From: Mycolicibacter engbaekii
GTDB taxonomy: Bacteria; Actinomycetota; Actinomycetes; Mycobacteriales; Mycobacteriaceae
Direction: 5' to 3'
DNA: 36,180 nt
Assembly (NCBI RefSeq): GCF_002101585.1
Contig: NZ_LQOT01000079.1
Location: 1 to 36,180, forward strand
The notes under the pieces were generated by a model that made no database searches, was not told where the DNA came from, and was given only the letters and a program-made list of their open reading frames with translations. Within the stretch, counting starts at the first letter, position 1, and each line of letters starts with the position of its first letter. Of the stretch, positions 16,643 to 25,217 are shown one piece after another. A program made the translations under genes and the position numbers.

Positions 16643-19600
16643 GCGCGCTGAACGTCTTCAAGGGTGTCCGTACGGTCGGCACCGCGCTGCCCGCCGAGGC
16701 GATCCCGCGCGCCAACGAACTGCGGATGCCCGGTCAGACCGCCGAGGGCTATCAACTGTCGCCGGGGATGGCGGTCAACGGGGCCATCGCCCGCGCCTGG
16801 GAGGCCATGCTGGCCGCGCATCGCGCCTGGCACGCCGCACTGGAGCGGCTGCCCGAAGGGGATGCCGCCACCAAGCTCACCCGGGACAAGTGGCTGCTGC
16901 CCCTGCTCTACGAACTCGGTTGGGGCCGGCCCGATGTCATCAGCGGCGGGCTGGCCGTGCCGCCCGGGCTCGGCGAGACCGAGGCCCCGCACTTCCCCAT
17001 CTCCCATCGGGTCGCCTGGCCCGACGCGGCGAACGCCGCAGCCTGGGTGCCGCTGCACCTGGTCGGTGCGGGCGTGGACCTGGACGCCAAGACTGCCGGG
17101 GTCACCGCACGCGCACCGCAGGCCATGGTGCAGGACTACCTCAACCGCGAGGACCGCGCCCTGTGGGCGATCGTGTCCAACGGCCACCAGCTGCGTCTGC
17201 TGCGCGACGCCTCCAGTCTCACCAGGCAGTCCTTCGTCGAATTCGACCTCGACGCCATCTTCACCGACCAGCTCTACGCCGACTTCCGGGTGCTGTTCCT
17301 GACGGTGCATGCCAGCCGATTTGCGCCCCGCCTGGATGACAAGGCAGCCAAGGCGGCACAACCCGAAGCCGACAGCGACGACTCCGCCGAAGACGCCGAC
17401 ATCGAGGTCACCGAACCGAAGCTGGATAACTGCTGGCTGGAACGCTGGCGCACCACCGCCATCGATGACGGCGCCCGTGCACTGCTGAACCTGCAGCACG
17501 GCATCGCCGCCGCACTGCAGGAGCTGGGTACCGGGTTCGTCGCGCACCCAGCCAACGTGGCACTGCGCGAGACCCTGGCCGCGGCGACCGACGCCGACCG
17601 CGACTTGCAGCGCGCGCTGCTGCGCATCGCCTACCGGTTGATCGTGCTGTTCGTGGTCGAAGACCGTGACCTGCTGCATCGCTCCGACGTCCCCGAGAGC
17701 GCGCGAACCCTGTATTCGGACTACTTCTCCACGGCACGGCTGCGTCGGCTGGCTGCCGAACCGATCGGCGGCTGGCACACCGACCTGTGGGAAGCCCACC
17801 AGATCGTCACCGACGCGCTGGCCGGCGACGGCCTGCCCGCCCTCGGACTGAGCGGCCTGGGCGCGAGCCTGTATTCGCGGGACGCGCTGAGCATTCTCGA
17901 TGGCGCCAAGCTGCCCAACCGGGCGTTGTTGGCGGCGGTGCGAGCACTGGCCCAGATCGACGACCCGGTCACCGGACTGCCACGCCCGGTCGACTACCGC
18001 AACCTCGACAGCGAGGAACTCGGCGGCATGTATGAGGGCCTGCTGGCCTACACGCCGCGCTACCACGCCGACGAGCGAACCTTCACCCTGGACGTGGCGA
18101 CCGGCAACGACCGCAAGAAGTCCGGCTCCTACTACACCCCCTCCGACCTCATCGCGTTGGTTCTCGACGAGGCACTCGACCCGCTGATCGACGAAGCCAT
18201 CCGCGAGGCCGACCCCGAACGGGCCCTTCTCGATCTCACCGTGGTCGACCCCGCCTGCGGCAGTGGGCATTTCGTGGTCGCCGCGGCACGGCGCATCGCC
18301 GCCGCCCTGGCCACCGTGCGCACCGGCGAGACCGAATCCACCCCGGCCGCGCTGCGGGCGGCCACCGCCGATGTAATCGAGCGCTGCGTCTACGGCGTGG
18401 ACCTCAACGACCTCGCCATCGAGATCACCAAGGTGGCGCTCTGGCTGGAAGCGTTCGACGCCGACCGTCCCTTCCCTTTCCTCGACGCGCACTTCCGGGT
18501 AGGCAATGCGCTGCTGGGCACCACCCCGGAATTGTTGCGGCACAACATCCCCGACACCGCTCTTGTCGCTCTCGGCGATGACGACAAGGACTGGACCAAG
18601 AAGCTCAAGGCCCGCAACAAATCCGAGCGCAAAGTCGATCAAGACCAGTTGACGCTGAGTTTCGGCGCCGAAACTCTCAACGTCGAGACCAGCCAGTTCA
18701 CCAAGGCCGCGCACGAGGCCGACACCGGCACCGTCGCCTCCGTCGCCGCCCTGCGTGCCCGCGCCGACGCCTGGCGCCGCCTGGAAACCGACCCGGACCT
18801 GGTGGCCGCCAAACTGGTGGCCGACGCCTGGTGCGCGGCGTTCGTGCAAGCCAAGACCGGTGCGACCACCTCGGGGCAGGGCATCACCCACGCCACCATG
18901 CGTGCACTATCCGAAGCCCCGGAATCCGTACCGGACACCCTCATCAGCCAGATCAATGCCCTGGCCCGGCAGTACCGTTTCTTCCACTGGCACTTGGAGT
19001 TCCCCGGCATCTTCACGGTCCCCGATGACGGTAGCGCCGACCCAGACACCGGCTGGACGGGTGGTTTCTCCTGTGTGGTCGGCAACCCGCCGTGGGAACG
19101 GGTGAAAATCCAAGACAAGGAGTTCTTCGGAAACGCCGGCCGACCCGACATCGAAAGCGCGGCGACCGCGGCGATCCGCAAAAAGATGATCGACAACCTC
19201 GCCGACACCGACCCCGATCTGCACCGCGCCTACCGTGCCGCACTGCGGCAATCGGACGGCACCGCACACCTGCTACTCAAGAGTGGCCGCTACCCGTTCA
19301 CCGGGCAAGGTGACGTCAACACCTACAGCGTGTTCGCCGAAACGATGCGCACCGTCACCAACCCCTCCGGCGCAGCCGGCATCATCACACCCACCGGCCT
19401 GGCGACCGACAAGACGACCGCACCGTTCTTCGCCGACACGTTGAGCAATCACCGGTTGTATGCGTTCTACGACTTCGACAACGAAGCCAAGATTTTCCGC
19501 GATGTCGATCATCGCGTTCGGTTCGCCGTCACGACCATGACTGGTACGCAGCGCACGGTGCGGCGCACCAAGTTCGCCTTCCTCAACCGGCACGTCTCCG

Positions 19601-20751
19601 ATGTCCCCGAAAAGCGATTCCAGTTGGCCGCCGACGAAGTGCTTGCGCTGAACCCGAACACCGGAACACTGCCGATGTTCCGCAGCCGCAAGGACGCCGA
19701 CATCACCCTCGGCATCTACTCCCGGCATCCGGTGCTAATCCGCGACGGCGACCCCGACGGCAATCCCTGGGGACTCTCGTTCGCACGGCTCTTCGACATG
19801 GCCAACGACTCCGGGCTGTTCCACACGGCCGAAGACCTCACCGACGCGAAGTTCAACGGCTGGTCCTACACCCGCGGCAACAAGGAGTACGTGCCGCTGT
19901 ACGAAGCGAAGATGCTCAGCCACTTCGACCACCGGTTCTCCACCTACAAGGACGCTACCCAGGCGCAGTTGAATGTCGGCTCCCTGCCGCGGCTCACCGA
20001 TGAGCAGCACGACAACCCAGAGCTAGAGCCGCTCGCGCGGTATTGGGTGGAGCGTTCGGAAGTAGACACCAAGGTCGAAGATCGCTGGGATCGAAAGTGG
20101 CTTGTCGGCTGGCGCGACATCACCAATGCAAGTAACGAGCGGACCTACGTACCGTCTGTGCTCCCCCTATCCGGTGTGGGTCACGTCTTTCCCATCGCTT
20201 TCCCAGACGACCCAATGCGGGCCATCCAACTCCACGGGCTCTGGTCGAGCAATATCTACGATTTCGTAGCACGCCAGAAGCTGAGTGGTACCCACATGAC
20301 GTACAACATCGTTCGGCAGCTCGCTACGCCTAATCCCGCCACCTTCGAACGCCCAACCCCATGGCGTCAAAGCAAGAGCCTCGGCAATTGGCTGGAGCCT
20401 TATGTCTTGGAGTTGTCGTACACTTCGTCTCGGCTGAGACCCTATGCCGTAGACCTCGGCGACGCCGGCCCGCCCTTCCGCTGGGATCCCGCGCGCAGGG
20501 CCCAACTACGTGCCGATCTCGACGCCGGCTTCCTCCACATCTACGGCCTCGATCGCGACGAGGCCGAGCATGTCCTCGACTCGTTCTTTGTCGTCCGCAA
20601 GTACGAGGAACGCGACTTCGGCGAGTATCGCACCAAACGCCTCGTGCTAGAAGCCTACGACCGCATGGCCGTGGCCATTGCCAACGGCGGCAAGGGCTGG
20701 AAGCCGCTCGCCGATCCGCCCGCCGGTCATGGGCCCCGTCACCTCGAATAG
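16639..20751 (+). CDS. Eco57I-type N6-adenine DNA methyltransferase, DrmMI-like
   Basis: A 1370-residue protein overlapping the previous stop by ATGA. The methyltransferase core has GSYYTPSDLIALVL near 494, motif I DPACGSGHF (537-545) for S-adenosylmethionine, and motif IV NPPW at 816-819, the N6-adenine signature. Residues 1-490 are mostly helical and include AIVSNGHQLRLLRD, typical of large methyltransferases of this class; I see no D-ExK nuclease motif there, which argues against a type IIG enzyme that also cuts. The C-terminal part (about 1030-1330) with YEAKMLSHFDHR and YVPSVLPLSGVGHVF resembles the target-recognition part of Eco57I-type and PglX-like enzymes. By analogy with DISARM it would mark self DNA. 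Codon use turns less GC-rich near 20040-20420, possibly a swapped recognition segment. Confidence 0.9.
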   Translation: MSALNVFKGVRTVGTALPAEAIPRANELRMPGQTAEGYQLSPGMAVNGAIARAWEAMLAAHRAWHAALERLPEGDAATKLTRDKWLLPLLYELGWGRPDVISGGLAVPPGLGETEAPHFPISHRVAWPDAANAAAWVPLHLVGAGVDLDAKTAGVTARAPQAMVQDYLNREDRALWAIVSNGHQLRLLRDASSLTRQSFVEFDLDAIFTDQLYADFRVLFLTVHASRFAPRLDDKAAKAAQPEADSDDSAEDADIEVTEPKLDNCWLERWRTTAIDDGARALLNLQHGIAAALQELGTGFVAHPANVALRETLAAATDADRDLQRALLRIAYRLIVLFVVEDRDLLHRSDVPESARTLYSDYFSTARLRRLAAEPIGGWHTDLWEAHQIVTDALAGDGLPALGLSGLGASLYSRDALSILDGAKLPNRALLAAVRALAQIDDPVTGLPRPVDYRNLDSEELGGMYEGLLAYTPRYHADERTFTLDVATGNDRKKSGSYYTPSDLIALVLDEALDPLIDEAIREADPERALLDLTVVDPACGSGHFVVAAARRIAAALATVRTGETESTPAALRAATADVIERCVYGVDLNDLAIEITKVALWLEAFDADRPFPFLDAHFRVGNALLGTTPELLRHNIPDTALVALGDDDKDWTKKLKARNKSERKVDQDQLTLSFGAETLNVETSQFTKAAHEADTGTVASVAALRARADAWRRLETDPDLVAAKLVADAWCAAFVQAKTGATTSGQGITHATMRALSEAPESVPDTLISQINALARQYRFFHWHLEFPGIFTVPDDGSADPDTGWTGGFSCVVGNPPWERVKIQDKEFFGNAGRPDIESAATAAIRKKMIDNLADTDPDLHRAYRAALRQSDGTAHLLLKSGRYPFTGQGDVNTYSVFAETMRTVTNPSGAAGIITPTGLATDKTTAPFFADTLSNHRLYAFYDFDNEAKIFRDVDHRVRFAVTTMTGTQRTVRRTKFAFLNRHVSDVPEKRFQLAADEVLALNPNTGTLPMFRSRKDADITLGIYSRHPVLIRDGDPDGNPWGLSFARLFDMANDSGLFHTAEDLTDAKFNGWSYTRGNKEYVPLYEAKMLSHFDHRFSTYKDATQAQLNVGSLPRLTDEQHDNPELEPLARYWVERSEVDTKVEDRWDRKWLVGWRDITNASNERTYVPSVLPLSGVGHVFPIAFPDDPMRAIQLHGLWSSNIYDFVARQKLSGTHMTYNIVRQLATPNPATFERPTPWRQSKSLGNWLEPYVLELSYTSSRLRPYAVDLGDAGPPFRWDPARRAQLRADLDAGFLHIYGLDRDEAEHVLDSFFVVRKYEERDFGEYRTKRLVLEAYDRMAVAIANGGKGWKPLADPPAGHGPRHLE

Positions 20752-20769
20752 TCAAGCAACGGAAGAACA

Positions 20770-21120
20770 ATGCCACTCGCCATTGACAAGGGATTCATCA
20801 CCGACCTCGCCAAGATGGAGAAGCCGGTCGCGAAACGGGTCGCCGAGGTCTTCGACGAGTTCGACGCCGCCACCCACACCGGGCTTCACTTGGAGAAGAT
20901 CGCCAACGCCCGCAACCCGCGGTTCCGGTCTATCCGCATCGACCAGGCCTGGCGCGGTATCGTACTGGCCCCCGCCACCGGCGACGTCTACACATTGCTG
21001 AAGGTGCTGCACCACGACGACGCCTACGCGTGGGCGCAACGTAGCAACCTCTCGGTCAATTCCGCGACCGGCGGCATCGAGATCCGCGACGAAGCCGAAC
21101 TCGACCGCCAGATCCCCGAT
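20770..21120 (+). pseudogene. ParE/RelE-like N-terminal module of the UvrD-type helicase, split off by a frameshift
   Basis: The frame from the ATG at 20770 (after GGAAGAACA) encodes about 117 sensible residues: FITDLAKMEKPVAKRVAEVF, then THTGLHLEKI, PRFRSIRIDQAWRGIV and LLKVLHHDDAYAWAQR. This is the small RelE/ParE-like fold often fused to the front of UvrD-type helicases in defence loci. It then runs on out of sense to 21756. Deleting one C from the CCCC run at about 21115-21118 joins IEIRDEAELDRQIP directly to MTEAAKSAG of the helicase. So the ancestral protein was almost surely one chain of about 696 residues. The break could be real or an assembly error. Confidence 0.7.
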
Positions 21121-22861
21121 GACCGAAGCCGCCAAGAGCGCAGGCACCCCCATCTTCGCCAAAATCAAGGACGGCGAGCTGACCAAACTCGGCATCGACG
21201 AGAAGGTGCTGGCGTTTGCGCGGACCGTCACCGACGCCGGACAGCTCGACGCTGCGAAATCCTTCCTGCCCGAGACGCAGTGGGATGTGTTGTTCGGCCT
21301 CGCCGCCGGCTTCACCCCCGAGGAGGTGTGGTCCGATCTCGGTGCGCAAATCCTGAACGAACCCGTCGACACCCAGGACATCGATGCGGCCATCCTGCGC
21401 AGCAGCGACCGCGTCGTCCTCGTCAGCGGCCCCGACGAACTGATGGACGTCTTCGCCTACCCGTTCGCCACCTGGCGGGTATACCTGCACCCCACCCAGC
21501 GCGCCGTCGTCGACGCCGCCTACAAGGGCCCTGCGCGGGTCACCGGCGGGCCCGGCACCGGCAAGACCGTCGTCGCCCTGCACCGCGCGCACATGCTCGC
21601 CCGTCGTGGCGACGGCAAGGTCCTGGTCACCACCTTCACCTCCACCCTGTCCGACACGCTGCAGTCCGGGCTCGACATGCTCATCGACGACGAGGAGGCC
21701 GAAAGCCGGATCGAGGTGTCCCATGTCGACCGGGTCGCGCACCGCGTCTTCCGTAAGACCCACGGTGCACCGCACCTGCTCGGCGCCGAGGACGAGAAAG
21801 CGTTGTGGGCCAGGTTGATCGACGAACTCGAGTGCACCTTCACCCCGGTGTTCCTGTCCGAGGAATGGCGCCAGGTGGTGCTGGCCCGTCGCATCAGCAC
21901 CGCCGACGCGTACCTCGCCGCCAAGCGAACCGGACGCGGGCGTCCACTCGGATCAGCCCAACGGGCCCAGGTGTGGCAGGTCATCTGGGAGTTCGAACAC
22001 GCCCTCACCCAGCAGGGGGTGTGGACTCACGAATCCATCCGACGCGAAGCGACCCGCCTGCTGGAGGAATCCTCCGAGAAACCATTCCGGCACATCCTCA
22101 TCGACGAGGCGCAGGACCTCAGCCCCGACCAATGGCGGCTGCTGCGGGCCGCGGTCGGAGAAGCGCCCGACGACATCTTCATCGCCGGTGACACCCACCA
22201 ACGCATCTACGACAACCGGGTCAGCCTGCGCGAAGTCGGCATCAACATCGCCGGCCGGTCCTCCCGGCTGAACATCAACTACCGCACCACGGCCGAGATT
22301 CTCGGCTGGAGCCTCGGCCTGCTGCGCGGCGAGCCGATCGACGACATGGAAGGCGGGCTGGACTCCATCGCCGGCTGCAAGTCCTACGTGCACGGACAGC
22401 CGCCGACATTGAGTGGGCACCAAAGTGCCGATGCCGAGTCCAAATTCATCGCCGCGTCCGTCAAGGCCTGGATCGAGGGCGGCATCGCACGGTCGGAGGT
22501 CGGGATCGCCGTTCGCGCCAAGTGGCTGACGTCGAAGATCGGAAGTGCTCTGCGGGCGGCCGGGATCGACAGCGTCGACCTGGCGAAAGCCTCCGATGAC
22601 GACGATGCTGTACGCGTCGGAACCATGCACCGCGTCAAAGGTTTGGAGTTCCGCTGCATGTGCGTCGCCGGTGTCAGCGCCAAGTTGGTACCCGCCGCCA
22701 ACGCCATCACTCCGGCCGAGGCCGACAAGCAGACGCACCACCAAGACCTGGAACGGGAACGATGCCTACTCTTTGTGGCCTGCACTCGGGCGCGTGAGGA
22801 ACTGCTCATCACCTGGCACGGCGAACCCAGCTCGTTCCTGACCGCGCTTGAGACGAACTGA
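21119..22861 (+). CDS. UvrD/PcrA-family superfamily 1 helicase
   Basis: A 580-residue frame with superfamily 1A motifs: Walker A GGPGTGKT (Lys149), TTFTSTLSDTL (Ia), LIDEAQDLSPDQWRLL with DEAQ from 329 (II), AGDTHQRIYD (III), LNINYRTT (IV), TMHRVKGLEF near 500 (V) and FVACTRAREEL near 552 (VI). Residues 1-130 carry a domain seen in this subfamily before the helicase core (WDVLFGLAAGFTPEEVW). The ATG at 21119 has no visible ribosome-binding site and lies at the frameshift that separates it from the ParE/RelE-like module, so as written its translation is doubtful. The next gene starts 14 bases downstream. Likely a 3'-5' DNA translocase serving the defence operon. Confidence 0.85.
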   Translation: MTEAAKSAGTPIFAKIKDGELTKLGIDEKVLAFARTVTDAGQLDAAKSFLPETQWDVLFGLAAGFTPEEVWSDLGAQILNEPVDTQDIDAAILRSSDRVVLVSGPDELMDVFAYPFATWRVYLHPTQRAVVDAAYKGPARVTGGPGTGKTVVALHRAHMLARRGDGKVLVTTFTSTLSDTLQSGLDMLIDDEEAESRIEVSHVDRVAHRVFRKTHGAPHLLGAEDEKALWARLIDELECTFTPVFLSEEWRQVVLARRISTADAYLAAKRTGRGRPLGSAQRAQVWQVIWEFEHALTQQGVWTHESIRREATRLLEESSEKPFRHILIDEAQDLSPDQWRLLRAAVGEAPDDIFIAGDTHQRIYDNRVSLREVGINIAGRSSRLNINYRTTAEILGWSLGLLRGEPIDDMEGGLDSIAGCKSYVHGQPPTLSGHQSADAESKFIAASVKAWIEGGIARSEVGIAVRAKWLTSKIGSALRAAGIDSVDLAKASDDDDAVRVGTMHRVKGLEFRCMCVAGVSAKLVPAANAITPAEADKQTHHQDLERERCLLFVACTRAREELLITWHGEPSSFLTALETN

Positions 22862-22875
22862 ACAGGAGATTTACC

Positions 22876-25140
22876 GTGACCCGCCTGTCTACCTTGCTCG
22901 ACGAAATCGATTCCGGCGTCGTGCTTCTCCCGGAATTCCAGCGCGGCTACGTCTGGAACCGCGACCAGGTCCGCGGCCTGATGCGTTCGCTGTACCGCGC
23001 GTATCCGGTCGGCGGCCTGCTGATGTGGGAGACGACATCAGACGATGTCACTGTTCGTGGGGCCTCCTCGGGCAGTGGAACGCGACAACTGCTGCTCGAC
23101 GGGCAGCAGCGCGTCACGTCGATGTATGGAGTCATTCGCGGCACACCTCCCCCGTTCTTCGAAGGCGACCCGAGTGCGTTCACCGGGCTGCACTTCAATG
23201 TCGAAACCCAGTCCTTCGAGTTCTACGCACCCACCAAGATGGCCGGTGACCCCACCTGGGTCAACGTCACCGAATTGTTCCGAACGGGGCCATTTGAGTA
23301 CTTGAGCGCCTTTCCCGACGTCGAGCGCGAAGTGCTCAACACCTACCTTGAACGGCTTAACCGGATCAAAGAGATCGAGAACCGCAACTTCAACTCCGAG
23401 AAGATCACCGGCGCCGGTAAGACGGTCGATGAGGTCGTCGACATCTTCAACAAAGTCAACTCTGGCGGCACCAAACTTTCCAAGGGCGACCTCGCGTTGG
23501 CAAAGCTCTGCGCCGAATGGCCCGATGCCCGAAAAGAACTGCGCGACAACCTGGACCGCTGGAAGAAGGCCGGTTTCCGGTTTTCGCTGGACTGGCTGCT
23601 GCGAAACGCGACCGCGGTCGCGACCGGCCGGGCACTGTTCTCCTCCCTGAGCGATTTGTCCGCCCCCGATTTCGAGGCGGCCCTCGGCAAGTCGGTGAAC
23701 CACATCGGCACCTTCCTCGACGCAGCTTCTGGACGTTTGGGCCTCGACCACGACCGGGTGTTGATGGGTCGCTACGCCACACCCGTCATCACCCGGCTGC
23801 TGCAGCTCAACGGCGGCGGATTCACCGACGGCGCGCACCGCGACAAAGTTCTGTACTGGTACGTGCACTCCGCGCTCTGGGGCCGGTTCAGCGGCTCGAC
23901 GGAGACCTACCTGCAGCAGGATTACGAGGCGGTTGAGCGGGGCGGAGTCGATGCATTGATCTCGACACTGGAACGTGTCCGAGGTGGACGTCTGGCCATC
24001 GGCCCCGACGACTTCGCCGGCTCGACTCGCGGTTCCCGGTTCTACCCCCTGCTGTACCTGTTGACCCGAGTTGATGGTGCCCGGGACTTCGGTAGCGGGC
24101 TGGAACTGCGTGCTGAGCTTCTCGGCAAACTCACCTCGCTCCAGGTGCACCACATCTTTCCGAAGGCGTTGCTGCGCAACCACGGATTCGACCGCAACGA
24201 GATCAATGCGCTCGCCAATTTCTGCTTCCTCACCCAGGACACCAACATCAAGATCGGGATGCGTGACCCAGCCGAATATCTGCCGGAGGTACAGGCCAGG
24301 CATCCGGGTGTTTTGGAGTCGCAGTGGATTCCGACCGATCCTGAGCTGTGGCGGGTAGAGCGTTATTCAGACTTCCTGGCCGCCCGCCGTGAGCTTCTGG
24401 CCGCCTCGGCGCAGTCCTTCCTCGAAACCCTCCGTAACCCCGAAGGCCCGCACGACAACGTGGCTTTGGACCGTCTGCAGGTTGCCGATGAAGACATCGA
24501 CGACCCGCGCGGTGAGCAGGTCCGTGAACTTGTCGCCGAATTGAAGCGCAGGGGCTATGCCGAGCCGGAAGTGGACGCGGAGATCCCAGACCCCGACACC
24601 GGCGCCGTGCTTGCGGTCGCGGAAGCCTTCTGGCCCAAGGGGCTTCAAGAGGAGCTGGGCGATCCCGTCGTCCTCGAACTCGATCCTGACGATGCCGATC
24701 TGCCTCGCCTGGAAGAACTGAAGATAAGGGTCTTCACGTCGGTGGACGCACTGCTGCGGTTCGTTGAAATCGAGGGCACCATCGCGTCCGGAGAGCCGGA
24801 TACGACGGCTGCTGAGGTTCCCAGCGACTCACCACCAAGCGACATCGAGGCCGATTTCTCGCAACAAATGAAGGCCGTGTACGACCGCGGCCTTTCAGAG
24901 GCGGGGTACAAGGCCTCCTATTTCCTGAGCATGCTGTCGCAACACGGGCCGCTGGAGACCGCACACAAACTGTTGGCGTCCCGACCAATCTCGGACGGGT
25001 TCCGCGAACTGTGGGAGCGGGAGCGGCTTGACCTGACCGTAGAGGCCCTCGTAGTCGAGCCCAAGTTTTCGGAGCTGTTCAGCGAGAACGAGATAGCGGT
25101 TGCTCGGCGACGGCTGGACCAGTTCGGGTACACGCCCTAG
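22876..25140 (+). CDS. DUF262 and HNH (DUF1524) domain protein, GmrSD-type nuclease
   Basis: A 754-residue protein from a GTG with AGGAG just upstream. Residues 1-90 are the DUF262 ParB-like domain: LPEFQRGYVW (Gln22, Arg23) and LLDGQQR with Asp75-Gly-Gln-Gln-Arg79, motifs tied to NTP hydrolysis. Residues about 420-450 are the DUF1524 HNH site: VHHIFPKALLRNHG (His425, His426), then NEINALANFCFLT. Both halves of GmrS and GmrD are thus in one chain, as in GmrSD/BrxU-type enzymes that cut modified DNA. The C-terminal 300 residues are an extra region with an acidic linker near 600-660 and a helical end. At this place in the operon it may be the effector cutting invading DNA. Modification dependence is not shown by sequence. 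Confidence 0.88.
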   Translation: MTRLSTLLDEIDSGVVLLPEFQRGYVWNRDQVRGLMRSLYRAYPVGGLLMWETTSDDVTVRGASSGSGTRQLLLDGQQRVTSMYGVIRGTPPPFFEGDPSAFTGLHFNVETQSFEFYAPTKMAGDPTWVNVTELFRTGPFEYLSAFPDVEREVLNTYLERLNRIKEIENRNFNSEKITGAGKTVDEVVDIFNKVNSGGTKLSKGDLALAKLCAEWPDARKELRDNLDRWKKAGFRFSLDWLLRNATAVATGRALFSSLSDLSAPDFEAALGKSVNHIGTFLDAASGRLGLDHDRVLMGRYATPVITRLLQLNGGGFTDGAHRDKVLYWYVHSALWGRFSGSTETYLQQDYEAVERGGVDALISTLERVRGGRLAIGPDDFAGSTRGSRFYPLLYLLTRVDGARDFGSGLELRAELLGKLTSLQVHHIFPKALLRNHGFDRNEINALANFCFLTQDTNIKIGMRDPAEYLPEVQARHPGVLESQWIPTDPELWRVERYSDFLAARRELLAASAQSFLETLRNPEGPHDNVALDRLQVADEDIDDPRGEQVRELVAELKRRGYAEPEVDAEIPDPDTGAVLAVAEAFWPKGLQEELGDPVVLELDPDDADLPRLEELKIRVFTSVDALLRFVEIEGTIASGEPDTTAAEVPSDSPPSDIEADFSQQMKAVYDRGLSEAGYKASYFLSMLSQHGPLETAHKLLASRPISDGFRELWERERLDLTVEALVVEPKFSELFSENEIAVARRRLDQFGYTP

Positions 25141-25217
25141 GGCAGTCTGTGCACGGAAAACGATGATTACAAACCACATTCGCCAGTTAGATCGACAACC
25201 CAGAAGCAGGAGCAACC

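Noticed and set aside
16609..18891. A 760-codon open frame antisense to the methyltransferase gene, and similar long antisense frames in the operon
   Set aside because: These are GC-rich shadows. They lack family motifs and ribosome-binding sites, and the sense strand has complete domain sets.
16639..20751. BREX methyltransferase PglX
   Set aside because: No PglZ, BrxC, BrxA/B or BrxL-like genes are nearby. The partner SNF2 and DUF1998-type helicases point to DISARM-like logic.
16639..20751. Type IIG restriction enzyme (methylation and cutting in one chain)
   Set aside because: I find no convincing D-ExK motif in the N-terminal 490 residues, so I call it a methyltransferase only.
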